Shown one piece after another: positions 8,692 to 17,584 of a stretch of DNA of 64,000 nucleotides. The position numbers and the translations under genes are program-made. The first letter of the stretch is position 1; each line of letters opens with the position of its first letter. This DNA comes from Fibrobacteria bacterium (GTDB taxonomy: Bacteria; Fibrobacterota; Fibrobacteria; UBA11236): positions 56,334-120,333 of the forward strand of contig JANYDA010000003.1 in the NCBI GenBank assembly GCA_025360005.1, read 5' to 3'. Under the pieces are notes generated by a model. The model was not told where the DNA came from. It saw only the letters and a program-made list of their open reading frames with translations, and did no database searches.

Positions 8692-10148
8692 AAAGCTTTC
8701 ACGGTCGCGGCGATGCGGCGGGCGTCGGCTTCGGAGAGGGAAGGGTATATCGGCAGGGACACCGTGGCGCGGCAGAGCTGCGATGCGTTCGGGAAATCCG
8801 CCGCGTCTCCCAGCAGTTCCCATTCTTCCAAAGGGTTGATGGCTCGGATGCCGGCGGATTCCAAGGCCGCGATCACCCGGGCCGGGGCTTCGGAGAGATG
8901 CACGGCGCGATAATGGACCGCTTGCAATCCGTTTCCCGCGGGCGTCAGCAGGCGAAGCCCCGCGTTCCGGTAGATAGCGAACAGGTCGCTGCGCTTTTTC
9001 AGGAAGGCCGGCAGTTTCCGCAGCTGTTCCCGGCCCACGGCCGCCTGGAGATCCGTCAGTTGCAGGTTGAAGCGCGGCTTGCGATCGTTCCGCATATCGA
9101 ACTCGCGGAAGTCCCTGGCGGCCGCCGCCAACGCTTTATCGCGCGAGACGAGCATGCCTCCCTGGCCTCCCGTGGTCATGAGCTTGGTGGCGTAGAAGGA
9201 ATACACGCCCGCATCGCCTTGCAGCCCCGCGGGAACCCCGCCCACGGCGGCTCCCAACGCTTGCGCGCAATCCTCTATCAGCCGCGACCCTGCGGGCATC
9301 CTTATCTCCTGGGGTATGCCGTACATGTGGGGAACCATGGCGATATCGGCGCCGGAGCGGAGCAATGCCGCCAGATCCGCGTTCGGCGATCCGGGGAGGT
9401 TGTCCAACAAAACCGGGCGGGCCTGCGCCAAGCGGCAGGCGTTCATGAGCGCGGCGCAGACATAGGCCGGGAAGGCGACGCTTTTTCCCGCGGCTCCCAG
9501 GATCTCGAGGGCCAGGAACAAAGCGGCCGATCCGCTGGACAAGGCCACCGCGTGGCCGGGCTCCAAGCCCAGGAACGCGCAGAACTCCGCTTCCAGGGCC
9601 TGGACTTCCTTGCCTTGCGCCAAGCGGCCGGAGCGGATCACTCGCGCGGCCGCATGTTCCTCTTCTTTGCCCAGGGTAGGCCGATTGTGCGGCACCGGTC
9701 CGGGAGGTTTTTCCGCCGTGCGGTAATACCCCTCTTTCACCACCATCGGGTTTCCGATCACCAGGGAATAGGGCGGGATGTCGCGGCCTTCCACCATGGT
9801 TCCCGCGGCCACCACGCTATGGTGGCCGATGCGGGCTCCGCCTTTGATGACGCTGTGGGACCCGACGAAAACGTTTTCCTCCAGGATGATTTCCTTGCGA
9901 TCCACTTCGTCGGCGAGCCCGATGGACTTGCGGTGCGAGTCCGCGCAATTGATGGAAACGAAGGAAGCGATATCGCAATTGTCCCCGATGCGGACGCGGC
10001 AATGTTTCGCGTTGACTTCCGACATGCCCCCGATATAGACGTTGTTCCCGATTTCCGGTTCGCCGTTGATCCAGACCAGGGGGTGGAACCGGTTAGGTTG
10101 GAAATCGGTGTGCCGGGAAAATGCCTCCGCGAACCCTTCCATATCCAT
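8688..10148 (-). CDS. Fusion: hexapeptide-repeat acyltransferase + DegT/DnrJ aminotransferase
   Basis: A 486-residue fusion. Residues about 1-145 form a left-handed beta-helix acyltransferase (repeats such as IGNNVYIGG, IGDNCDIAS, ENVFVGSHSVIKGG, ending with IPPYSLVIGNP). Residues about 155-486 form a PLP-dependent sugar aminotransferase with VALSSGSAALFLALE, an LIEDCAQALGA aspartate motif and SFYATKLMTTGGQGG holding the PLP lysine. Together these would aminate a keto-sugar nucleotide and acylate the amine, as PglE and PglD do separately for bacillosamine or legionaminic precursors. The ATG at 10148 overlaps the upstream stop by one base (TGATG). The functional pairing is inferred; both domains look intact. 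Confidence 0.82.
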   Translation of the reverse strand: MDMEGFAEAFSRHTDFQPNRFHPLVWINGEPEIGNNVYIGGMSEVNAKHCRVRIGDNCDIASFVSINCADSHRKSIGLADEVDRKEIILEENVFVGSHSVIKGGARIGHHSVVAAGTMVEGRDIPPYSLVIGNPMVVKEGYYRTAEKPPGPVPHNRPTLGKEEEHAAARVIRSGRLAQGKEVQALEAEFCAFLGLEPGHAVALSSGSAALFLALEILGAAGKSVAFPAYVCAALMNACRLAQARPVLLDNLPGSPNADLAALLRSGADIAMVPHMYGIPQEIRMPAGSRLIEDCAQALGAAVGGVPAGLQGDAGVYSFYATKLMTTGGQGGMLVSRDKALAAAARDFREFDMRNDRKPRFNLQLTDLQAAVGREQLRKLPAFLKKRSDLFAIYRNAGLRLLTPAGNGLQAVHYRAVHLSEAPARVIAALESAGIRAINPLEEWELLGDAADFPNASQLCRATVSLPIYPSLSEADARRIAATVKAL

Positions 10149-11200
10149 CAGGAGAAATCCCCCATTTGGATCTGCGCGCCTTTGGCGATGGTCCGCGAGG
10201 CCGTTTTCCCCAACAAGGCGTCCCAAAGGCCGGGGTATAGGCCGGTTCCGGGTCTGCGCAGGCCCAGGTTTTTCTCATCCAGGATTTCTCCCGGTCCGAT
10301 GGCCCGCAAGGCTACGATGCTCCGGCGCGCAAGGGCGCGCATGTTTTTCTCCGCGGCGGTGGGGCGCACCAGCGCGGAACCCATCATGACATGGGCCGTA
10401 CGGACGGAGTCGATCCATTCCTTGAGGCCGGCGGGTTCCTCCGAGAACCAATGATCGGGACCGGGCAGCCCGTGCCCGAGGGTGAAATGCTTTTCGAAAA
10501 GCGAGGCGCCCATGGCTAAGGCCAGGGAAGAGGCCAAGGGACCTTGGGTATGATCCGAAAAACCCAGCACCAGGGAAGGGTAGGCCGCGGCCAGGGTTTG
10601 CAGCTTGCGGAGGTTGACGTCCGCGGGGGGAGTGGGATATTGGGAGGTGCACAAAAGCAGGATGGTGGGGTAACCTTCGAGTGTCCCCACCGCTTCCAGG
10701 GCCTGGTGGACCTCGGCCAGATCGGACATGCCGCAGGAGACCAGGAGAGGCAGGCCTGTAAGCGCGTAGCTTTTCAGCAGCGGCAGATTGGTGAAATCGT
10801 CCGACCCGATCTTGACGGCGGGAACCCCCACTTGCAGGAGCAAATCCAGATCCGATCGGTTCTGGGGCGTGGAGAGGAACAGGATGCCGGTATCTTCGCA
10901 GCGCTTTTTGATCTCGCCCCAGCATTCGGCGGGCAATTCGTAACGGCGGAACATGGCCAACATGGATTCCGTGACGCTTGCGCCGGCGGATTGGTAGGTG
11001 AAGGTCACCGTCGGATCGCTGATGAATTCGTCCGCCTTGAAGGTCTGGAATTTCACGGCGTCGGCTCCCGCGTCCTTGGCGGTTTGGATCATCCGCAAAG
11101 CGGTTTCCAGGGAGCCATTGTGGTTGATGCCTACTTCGGCGATGATGAAGGGCGGGCAGCCTTCGCCTATTTCCCGTCCCGCGATGGAAATCCTTCTCAT
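10148..11200 (-). CDS. NeuB-family nonulosonic acid synthase (first of two)
   Basis: A 350-residue PEP-dependent condensing enzyme that joins a six-carbon sugar to phosphoenolpyruvate, giving a nine-carbon acid. TIM-barrel features: FIIAEVGINHNGSLETA at the start, GADAVKFQTFKADEF, LLCTSQYPTPP, LGFSDHTQGP and FEKHFTLG. A C-terminal SAF (antifreeze-like) domain covers about residues 285-350. The INHNG signature is closer to Neu/Leg-type synthases than to PseI, but the substrate cannot be fixed by eye. Start chosen at 11200, where ATGA overlaps the pseG stop. It is one of two NeuB-family genes in the operon, separated by pseG and the cytidylyltransferase. Confidence 0.87.
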   Translation of the reverse strand: MRRISIAGREIGEGCPPFIIAEVGINHNGSLETALRMIQTAKDAGADAVKFQTFKADEFISDPTVTFTYQSAGASVTESMLAMFRRYELPAECWGEIKKRCEDTGILFLSTPQNRSDLDLLLQVGVPAVKIGSDDFTNLPLLKSYALTGLPLLVSCGMSDLAEVHQALEAVGTLEGYPTILLLCTSQYPTPPADVNLRKLQTLAAAYPSLVLGFSDHTQGPLASSLALAMGASLFEKHFTLGHGLPGPDHWFSEEPAGLKEWIDSVRTAHVMMGSALVRPTAAEKNMRALARRSIVALRAIGPGEILDEKNLGLRRPGTGLYPGLWDALLGKTASRTIAKGAQIQMGDFS

Positions 11201-12309
11201 GGTCCGGCCACCGTTTCCAACACGCGCGCGCATCCTTTCCCGTCCACGAGCATCATCCCTGCCCGCGACATTTCCGACAAGGTTTTTTTATCCAGCCGGC
11301 GAAAGGCTTCGGCATAATCCCCCGGTTCAAGGTCTTGGCTCCAACCCAAAGTCCTTTGCGCCCCCGCCGCCGCCACGGCCTCGGCGATTTCCGCCTGGTT
11401 GGCGGCGAGGATGGTCACCAGGGCCGGAAGGCCCATGCGGCAGCGCTCCCACGTGGCCGTGCCGCCTGCGCCGATGGCCAGATCGGCCTCGCGCATCAAT
11501 CTGGCCATGAAGTCCACTTGCTTATGGATCACCAGGTGGGGAAGCCATTTTTTCATTTTCTCCAAATCTTCACCGTGGGGGTTCAACGCGCCGGCCACCA
11601 CCGTGATCCGCAGCTCCGCATCTCCGACCAGCTTCAGGCCTTCCAACGCCTTGCCGGCTTCGTGGCCGGGATCGCTGCCTCCGAAGAAAACCAGGATATT
11701 CCTCTGGGCTCCGTCCCGTCGCGGGAGTTCCGTTTCCGCAGCCTGGAATTCCGGCCGCAACAGCGCGAAACGCGGTCCCAGAAGAAGGCGGCAATGACCG
11801 GGAACGCGGCCGGCGGGATCGGAGCCGTCCTTTCCGTGCAGGTTCTGATCGAGAAGGAAGTCGCAGTCGTGTTTCCGGTTGCCGCCGTCGTCCATCACCA
11901 GGAGTTTGCGGGCGCGGGAGCGGAGGCGCGACTCCCAACGGCGATCCAATCCGTACTGATCGGCGATGAGCAAATCGACGGCGGTTCCCCGCAAGGCGTC
12001 CTCGACCTCGGCGGCATCCCTGTCCCACGGCACTCCTAACCAGGTTTCCTGGTCATCAAGGAACGCGGAAGCGCGCTCCGGCGGGGCCGGAAGCGCGATG
12101 GTTTCGTGTCCCCGTCCGCGCAGCCAGGCAGGCACGGCGGGATCGAATTCCCGGGTGAGAAAGCGCACCTTGGCGCCCCGTTCCGCGAAAGCGTCCGCCA
12201 GGCACAGGCAGCGGGCCGCGTGGCCGGTTCCCATCCGCAGGGAGGCGTCCACCCGGAAAGCGATTTCCATCCCTTGCGCGCTGCGCGGGGCACTGGCGGG
12301 AGCGGCCAT
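11197..12309 (-). CDS. pseG: UDP-2,4-diacetamido-2,4,6-trideoxy-beta-L-altropyranose hydrolase
   Basis: PseG releases UDP from the di-N-acetylated altrose intermediate of pseudaminic acid synthesis. The 370-residue protein has the GT-B/MurG-like PseG signature FRVDASLRMGTGHAARCL, with the His near residue 30 as candidate catalytic residue, and a C-terminal AIGAGGTATWERCRMGLP for UDP binding. The start at 12309 lies 2 bp after the upstream stop; an internal ATG at 12270 begins nearer the conserved core and is an alternative. Coupled by overlap to the following synthase gene. Its presence is the strongest evidence for a pseudaminic-type rather than a purely sialic or legionaminic pathway. Confidence 0.88.
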   Translation of the reverse strand: MAAPASAPRSAQGMEIAFRVDASLRMGTGHAARCLCLADAFAERGAKVRFLTREFDPAVPAWLRGRGHETIALPAPPERASAFLDDQETWLGVPWDRDAAEVEDALRGTAVDLLIADQYGLDRRWESRLRSRARKLLVMDDGGNRKHDCDFLLDQNLHGKDGSDPAGRVPGHCRLLLGPRFALLRPEFQAAETELPRRDGAQRNILVFFGGSDPGHEAGKALEGLKLVGDAELRITVVAGALNPHGEDLEKMKKWLPHLVIHKQVDFMARLMREADLAIGAGGTATWERCRMGLPALVTILAANQAEIAEAVAAAGAQRTLGWSQDLEPGDYAEAFRRLDKKTLSEMSRAGMMLVDGKGCARVLETVAGP

Positions 12310-12311
12310 GG

Positions 12312-13016
12312 CTATCGCCCGGCCAGCATGACTTCGGCCAAGGCCAAGTCTTGGGAGGTGTCCACGTCCACGGAACGTTCCGGCGGCATCAGATAGCCGG
12401 TGAGAGGTTGCGCCGTGTAGGATTTGTTCCGTTCAAAAGCCGCCACGTTCAGCACATGGATGGCGCCGTTGGGCCGGTAGGCTGGAGGAAGGCCTCCGGG
12501 TTTGGCTCCCAGGTATTCCGGAAACCAATAGGTGAGGCGATCGCCTTCCAGCTTGAGCGCGGTAAAGGGCGTGTGGCCGCACAAGGCCACGCTCATCAGG
12601 GATTCCGCGCCGGTCTCATTGAATTGGCGATAAGCATTGACGATGTCTTCCGCCGTCCGCAGGGGGCAGGTGGGAAGCAGAATGACCAAGGTGGCGTAGC
12701 TCTGGCCCGCTTCCTTGAGCGCAGCCAAGGCGTGCAGGCCCACATCCACCACCCCGTAGGGATCCTTGGCGAGATGGGCCGGCCTCAGAAAGGGGACTTC
12801 GGCGCCTAACTCCCTGGCCACGCCTGCGATTTCCTCGTCCTCCGTGGAAACGATGAGCCGGTCCAGGACGCCGCTTGCCAGGGCCGCATCCACGGCCCAC
12901 TGCAACAGGGGTTTGCCGCCCAAGGGGAGGATGTTTTTCCGGGCCAATCGCCGGGAGCCTCCCTTGGCGGGGATCATCCCCAGCACGGATCCTTTTTTCC
13001 CCGCTAGCGGTGCCAT
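12312..13016 (-). CDS. Acylneuraminate/pseudaminate cytidylyltransferase
   Basis: A 234-residue CMP-sugar synthase activating a nonulosonic acid with CTP. MIPAKGGSRRLARKNI is the nucleotide-binding loop, KPLLQWAVDAAL and VSTEDEEIAGVA are family regions, and ILLPTCPLRTAEDI is the conserved strand-loop after the central beta-sheet. The family includes NeuA, PseF and LegF, which cannot be told apart here; PseF is favoured by the pseB-pseC-pseG context. It is the only CMP-transferase in the window although there are two synthases. Gaps are 2 bp to pseG and 10 bp from the upstream synthase. Confidence 0.87.
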   Translation of the reverse strand: MAPLAGKKGSVLGMIPAKGGSRRLARKNILPLGGKPLLQWAVDAALASGVLDRLIVSTEDEEIAGVARELGAEVPFLRPAHLAKDPYGVVDVGLHALAALKEAGQSYATLVILLPTCPLRTAEDIVNAYRQFNETGAESLMSVALCGHTPFTALKLEGDRLTYWFPEYLGAKPGGLPPAYRPNGAIHVLNVAAFERNKSYTAQPLTGYLMPPERSVDVDTSQDLALAEVMLAGR

Positions 13017-13026
13017 GGCGATTGCG

Positions 13027-14091
13027 CTACTCCAGATCCTTCCACTCGAACAGCGCGCCGGAGGATTTGTCCCTGCGCATGCGCGCTCCTATCAGCGCTT
13101 TGGCATCGTTGGGGGCTATGCCTTTGCCGGGCCGCCGGTAGTCGATCATATCCTCGGTGATGACGTCTCCGGCCTTCAGGTCTTTGGCCAGGAAGCAACT
13201 CCGGCGGGCCCCCAAGCGCTTGGCGCGTTCTTCGTCCCCCATGATCCTGCGGGTCTTGCCCAAGGCTATTTCCAATTCCCGGATGGCCTTGACGAATTTG
13301 GGCATCTCCTCTTTTTCCAGCGAGAAGCTGTGCTCCACGCTGCGGGTGGTGCGATCCAGGGTGATGGTTTTCTCCACCATGTTGGCGCCCAAGGCGACCG
13401 CGGCGATGTCCATTTCCCAACCCGGCGTATGATCGGAAAAGGCCGCCGGAAAACGGAACATCTGCTTCAGCGTTTGGATGATGCGCAGGTTGATGCTCTC
13501 CAACCGCGCCGGGTAGCCGGAAGGGCATTGATGGATGATGATGTTGGAGTTGCCTTCCTTGAGGATCACATCGACGGCCGCTTCCACCTCGCCCAGGGTG
13601 GAACCTCCCGTGTCCAACTGCAGGCACAGTCCCGTCTTGGCCGCATAACGAATGAGGGGATGGTGGTTCACGTCGCCGGAGGCGATCTTGATGGAGTGGC
13701 AGCCGAGCTTGACCAGGAAATCGATTTCCTCCGGGAAGGCGGCGGTGGAGAAAAAAGCCAGGCCCAGCTTGTCGCATTCGCGTTTGAGCGGCAGCCAGTC
13801 TTCGCGTTTGAGATGGCGCCGCGCCAGGATATCGTAAAGGGGTTCGGTGATTTCTTCCAGCTTGCCGGTGGCGCGATCCACCAGGATGGAGTAGGTGAAG
13901 GGTTGCTTGCGATCGGGAACCAGCCGGTCCAGATCGAAAAGTTGGAACTTGACCGCGTCCGCGCCCGCCTGGGCTGCCTGGCGCACCAGTTTCAGGGCCG
14001 TATCCAGGCCATCGTGGGTGGGTCCGGCTTCCAAGGTGATGTAGCAGGGGAAGTCGTCCCCGATTTGCCGATCCCCGATATTGAAATTCAT
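13027..14091 (-). CDS. NeuB-family nonulosonic acid synthase (second copy, divergent)
   Basis: A 354-residue PEP-dependent synthase of a different subgroup from the copy at 10148-11200. Seen: YITLEAGPTHDGLDTA, GADAVKFQLFDLDRL, HQCPSGYPARLESINL, FSDHTPGWEMDIAAV and MVEKTITLDRTTRSVEH, then a C-terminal SAF domain (about 290-354). I chose the ATG at 14091 because GAAGGGA lies 6-7 bases upstream; an ATG two codons earlier at 14097 would sit on top of that site. A 76-bp gap separates it from pseC. Together with pseB, pseC and pseG it may be the pseudaminate synthase, but the other NeuB copy cannot be excluded. Confidence 0.85.
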   Translation of the reverse strand: MNFNIGDRQIGDDFPCYITLEAGPTHDGLDTALKLVRQAAQAGADAVKFQLFDLDRLVPDRKQPFTYSILVDRATGKLEEITEPLYDILARRHLKREDWLPLKRECDKLGLAFFSTAAFPEEIDFLVKLGCHSIKIASGDVNHHPLIRYAAKTGLCLQLDTGGSTLGEVEAAVDVILKEGNSNIIIHQCPSGYPARLESINLRIIQTLKQMFRFPAAFSDHTPGWEMDIAAVALGANMVEKTITLDRTTRSVEHSFSLEKEEMPKFVKAIRELEIALGKTRRIMGDEERAKRLGARRSCFLAKDLKAGDVITEDMIDYRRPGKGIAPNDAKALIGARMRRDKSSGALFEWKDLE

Positions 14092-14167
14092 GGGCATTCC
14101 CTTCGCCGGATATCGCTGATGCGGTCCGGCATGGCTTGACGGTACCCGGGCGGCCCGGGCATAGCCA

Positions 14168-15325
14168 TTATATCAATTGGGTTTTTAGGAGTTCAACCAC
14201 CTTCTCCGCCTGCGCCCGCGTCAAGTCGGCGAAGAGGGGAAGGGAAATGGCGTTGGCGTAGTAGGCGTTCGCGCGCGGAAAATCCGCCTGCGAAAATCCC
14301 AGCGCGCGGTAATACGGGTGGGCCGGAATGGGCAGGTAATGGACGTTCACGCCTACGCCGCCGGCGCGCATGCCCCGGAAGACGCGTTCGCGCGGCGGCG
14401 CGCCCTTGTCCGGATCGAGGCGGATGGGGTAGAGATGCCAGGCTGATTGCGCCAGGGGATCCCGGTGGGGAATCGCCAAGGGCAGATCCTTCAGGAGCGA
14501 ATCATAATGGTCGGCCAGTTCGGCGCGCCGGGAGATGAATTCATGGATGCGGGACAGCTGGCTCAATCCCAGCGCCGCCTGGATGTCCGTGATGCGGTAG
14601 TTGAATCCCAATTCGATCTGCTCGTAGTACCAGGGCCCCTGGGGAGGCGAATGCATTTCCCCTTCTTCCCGGGTAATCCCGTGGCTGCGAAGCCTTTCCA
14701 ATTTTCGTTTGAGCGCGGCGTCGTTGGTCGTTACCATGCCGCCTTCGCCGGTGGTGATGATCTTGACGGGATGGAAACTGAAAACCGTCATGCTGGCATG
14801 CGCGCAGCCGCCCGTTTTTTTCCCGGCGAAGCCGCCGCCGATGGCGTGGGACGCGTCTTCGATAACGGTGAAACCGTACCTCTCGGCGAGTTTACCGATC
14901 CGATCCATGCGGCAGGATTGGCCCGCGAAATGCACGGGGATGACGACCTTGGGCAGGCGCCCCTCCTTGCGGGCCCTTTCCAGCTTGGCTTCCAGCAGAT
15001 CCGGATCCATGTTGTAGCTATCGCTTTGGATGTCCACGAAGTCGATCCGGGCGCCGCAGTACAAGGCGCAATTGGCCGAGGCCACGAAGCTGTTCGGCGA
15101 GGTCCAGCAGATGTCTCCGGGGCCTAGTCCGGCGGCCAGGCAGGCGATATGCAGAGCCGCCGTCGCGCTGGAAACGGCCACGGCATGGTCGGCGCCGCAA
15201 TATTCCGCCACGCCTTCTTCGAATCGCTCGATGGCGGGACCTTGCGTCAGCCAATCCGACTGCAGGGTCGCGACCACGGCCTGGACGTCCCGGGGGGAAA
15301 TGGATTGGCGCCCGTAGGGGATCAT
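14168..15325 (-). CDS. pseC: UDP-4-amino-4,6-dideoxy-N-acetyl-beta-L-altrosamine transaminase
   Basis: PseC aminates the 4-keto product of PseB using glutamate and PLP. The 385-residue DegT/DnrJ-family protein starts with IPYGRQSISPRDVQAV, the typical PseC N-terminus, followed by AVAVSSATAALHIA, VIEDASHAIGG and SFHPVKIITTGEGG with the PLP lysine. It is 40 bp downstream of pseB, the usual order. A second DegT enzyme is encoded in the acyltransferase fusion downstream, so the operon contains two aminotransferases. Assignment to PseC rests on sequence and the adjacent pseB. Confidence 0.9.
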   Translation of the reverse strand: MIPYGRQSISPRDVQAVVATLQSDWLTQGPAIERFEEGVAEYCGADHAVAVSSATAALHIACLAAGLGPGDICWTSPNSFVASANCALYCGARIDFVDIQSDSYNMDPDLLEAKLERARKEGRLPKVVIPVHFAGQSCRMDRIGKLAERYGFTVIEDASHAIGGGFAGKKTGGCAHASMTVFSFHPVKIITTGEGGMVTTNDAALKRKLERLRSHGITREEGEMHSPPQGPWYYEQIELGFNYRITDIQAALGLSQLSRIHEFISRRAELADHYDSLLKDLPLAIPHRDPLAQSAWHLYPIRLDPDKGAPPRERVFRGMRAGGVGVNVHYLPIPAHPYYRALGFSQADFPRANAYYANAISLPLFADLTRAQAEKVVELLKTQLI

Positions 15326-15365
15326 GGGCGCCGGAAGGGGAAGCGGAGTAGACGGCTCTGGCCGT

Positions 15366-16478
15366 TCAGATTTCGAAGTCAGGCGCTAACCTCTTTGCCG
15401 CGTACGCGGGTTCGGCATGTTCCGCGGCGGGGGACCAATCGCCGGCCGCAGTGGGGAAGGAGACCGCGGGCCCGGCCACGTTTTCCCGGCCGTATTCCTT
15501 GCCCAGCCAGGAACGCAGATGGGATTGCGACATCCAGTCCACGTTGGTATCGCTGGAGTAGCAGAAGCCCGGCTTGCACTTGACGCCGTCGCCGATCCGC
15601 TTGGGATCGAGATGCCAATCGTGGATGCTGGGCAGGATCTTGAAATGGTTCTCGTATTCGTAAGCGGTCTGGGCGTCTTCATGGCTGATCATCTGCTCAT
15701 GCAGCTTTTCGCCGGGACGGATGCCGACGATCTTGAGATTGGCGTCCGGAGCCACGGTGCGGGCTACGTCCAGGACGTGCATGGAAGGGATTTTCCGCAC
15801 GTAGATTTCGCCGCCCACCGAATCCTTGAGGGCGTGCAGGACCATATCCACGCCCATTTCCAGGGTGATCATGAAGCGGGTCATCTTGGAATCCGTGATC
15901 GGCAATTCGCCCGAGTTGCGCATGGACCAGAAAAGGGGGATGACCGATCCGCGGCTGCCCATGACATTGCCGTAGCGGACCACGGCGAAGCGGGTGCTGG
16001 TGCCCGAACTGTAGGAATTGCCGGCGACGAAGAGCTTGTCGGAGCAAAGTTTGGTGGCTCCGTAGAGGTTGACGGGATTGCAGGCCTTGTCGGTGCTGAG
16101 GGCGATAACGCGTTTGACCTTCTGGTCGATGGCGCAGTCGATGATGTTCATGGCGCCGTTGATATTGGTCTTGATGAATTCGAAAGGGTTGTATTCCGCG
16201 GCCGGCACTATCTTGAGGGCAGCGGCGTGGATGACATAATCGATGCCGCTGAAGGCGCGATGCAGGCGGTCCTTGTCGCGGACGTCGCCCAGGAAGAAGC
16301 GCACCAGGTGCTTCTTGGGATGATCCTTCAGGTCGTTGGACATGTTCCATTGTTTCATTTCATCGCGGGAATACACGACGATTTTCTTGGGCGTGTATTG
16401 ATCGAGCACCATGCGGATGAATTTCTGTCCGAAGGATCCGGTGCCGCCGGTGACCAGGATGGATTTGTTGTTAAGCAT
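15366..16478 (-). CDS. pseB: UDP-N-acetylglucosamine 4,6-dehydratase (inverting)
   Basis: PseB converts UDP-GlcNAc to the 4-keto-L-arabino sugar, the first step of pseudaminic acid synthesis. In its 370 residues the short-chain dehydrogenase/reductase features are SILVTGGTGSFGQKF for NADP, VIHAAALKIVP, ALSTDKACNPVNLYGATK with the Tyr/Lys pair, and RYGNVMGSRGSVIP. AAAGGAAA precedes the ATG. It is followed by pseC. The 290-bp space upstream probably holds its promoter. The last 35 residues (alanine-rich) extend past the usual core. Confidence 0.93.
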   Translation of the reverse strand: MLNNKSILVTGGTGSFGQKFIRMVLDQYTPKKIVVYSRDEMKQWNMSNDLKDHPKKHLVRFFLGDVRDKDRLHRAFSGIDYVIHAAALKIVPAAEYNPFEFIKTNINGAMNIIDCAIDQKVKRVIALSTDKACNPVNLYGATKLCSDKLFVAGNSYSSGTSTRFAVVRYGNVMGSRGSVIPLFWSMRNSGELPITDSKMTRFMITLEMGVDMVLHALKDSVGGEIYVRKIPSMHVLDVARTVAPDANLKIVGIRPGEKLHEQMISHEDAQTAYEYENHFKILPSIHDWHLDPKRIGDGVKCKPGFCYSSDTNVDWMSQSHLRSWLGKEYGRENVAGPAVSFPTAAGDWSPAAEHAEPAYAAKRLAPDFEI

Positions 16479-16768
16479 ACGGTTTCCTTTTCGCCCGGCC
16501 GAGCCGTGAGCCAGAGTCAGGGTACAATTCCACTCCCTTGCGATGCAACTGGGACAAGGAACGGGAGGCTGCCTTGCCGGTCGATATTCTTGAACCGGAT
16601 GATCGTCTCCACCCTAGTTATCGAATGCCGGGAAAAGAAACTTTAAGGTTGAAAGGGCGAAGAACGCACGCTGCCAAGGAGATTTGGGGTGTTGGAGAAT
16701 TTGGGGCTCGGGGTACCGGCCTTGGGCAATCGATTGAACCGATGTTAGCGGCAAGGGTCGATTCCGCG
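16479..16768. other. Gap upstream of pseB
   Basis: A 290-bp stretch between pseB and the PseA-like methylase, both leftward. No convincing gene on either strand: the frame running rightward across it continues antisense through the methylase gene. It probably carries the pseB promoter and leader, but I did not find a well-spaced -35/-10 pair that I would defend. Confidence 0.4.
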
Positions 16769-17392
16769 TTATTCCTTTTTCAGCAAGAACCAAGTCAGGT
16801 CATCTTGGGGAAAAGCTCTGTCCCTTTTGTAGCAGAATCCATAATCCACCAATTGCAAGTCCGGATATTTATCGAGCATTTCCCCGGCGAAATCCCGTTT
16901 GAAAAGGCGTTCGCTGAATCCCCGGTAATTGACGGCTACCGGCGTGGGATTGTAATACTCGCAAATCAGGATGTACTTGCTGGTTGATTTGTAAAGCTTT
17001 TCATAAACTTCGCCCAGCATTTCCGGATTAATGTGGATCAGCACCCCTTTTATCAAGGAAACTTCGAATTTTTTTTTCCCCGGTTTGAATTTGAGTATGG
17101 ACCCGTTGTAAACGTTCCCCTTGCCGATCAACCGGGACAAGTCCTTAGCCGCTTCCCCGTTGATTTCAATTGCGAACAAATCGATGGCGGGAAAGAGGAG
17201 TTTTATGGCTTTGAGGTTCAATCCCACATTGGCGCCGAACTCCACCAAGGACGCGGGCTTGCCGATCCGATGGAACGCTTTTGAGAAAAAGTCCAGATTG
17301 GACGCCACGGCTTCTTCGCTTACATTCCTTCCGATATATTCGTTTCCGAATTTCCCAGCCCAGAATTTTTCTTGGTCTGTTTTAAACTTCAT
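16769..17392 (-). CDS. Pseudaminic acid biosynthesis-associated methylase
   Basis: A 207-residue methyltransferase of the type found with pseudaminic acid loci (TIGR03587-like). The N-terminal TDQEKFWAGKFGNEYIGRN is the family signature, and SLVEFGANVGLNLKAI is a SAM-binding motif I. The ATG at 17392 has an AAAAGAG site and begins at the signature; the open frame to 17476 is not conserved. The gene is strikingly A+T-rich for this window (for example 23 G/C of 60 at 16981-17040), hinting at separate acquisition. It heads the leftward cluster, 290 bp before pseB, and faces away from the second methyltransferase module. Confidence 0.85.
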   Translation of the reverse strand: MKFKTDQEKFWAGKFGNEYIGRNVSEEAVASNLDFFSKAFHRIGKPASLVEFGANVGLNLKAIKLLFPAIDLFAIEINGEAAKDLSRLIGKGNVYNGSILKFKPGKKKFEVSLIKGVLIHINPEMLGEVYEKLYKSTSKYILICEYYNPTPVAVNYRGFSERLFKRDFAGEMLDKYPDLQLVDYGFCYKRDRAFPQDDLTWFLLKKE

Positions 17393-17584
17393 ATGTGCTC
17401 TTTTGAATTCTGGTTGCGCAGCGTTATGGCTTGGTACCCGGGAACGGGAGCAGGGAAGCCGATCCATTTTTACCATAGAATCGTTTCCCGGTCAAGAACG
17501 GCTGGAAATGAACAACCGTTGATGAGGCTCGCGGATCCACCCCATTCGCGTCGGATTGAAACGGCCCGGGAAAAACAATATGCT

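Noticed and set aside
16538..16987. 149-codon rightward frame upstream of pseB
   Set aside because: Half of it is antisense to the pseudaminate methylase gene and no motif is present.
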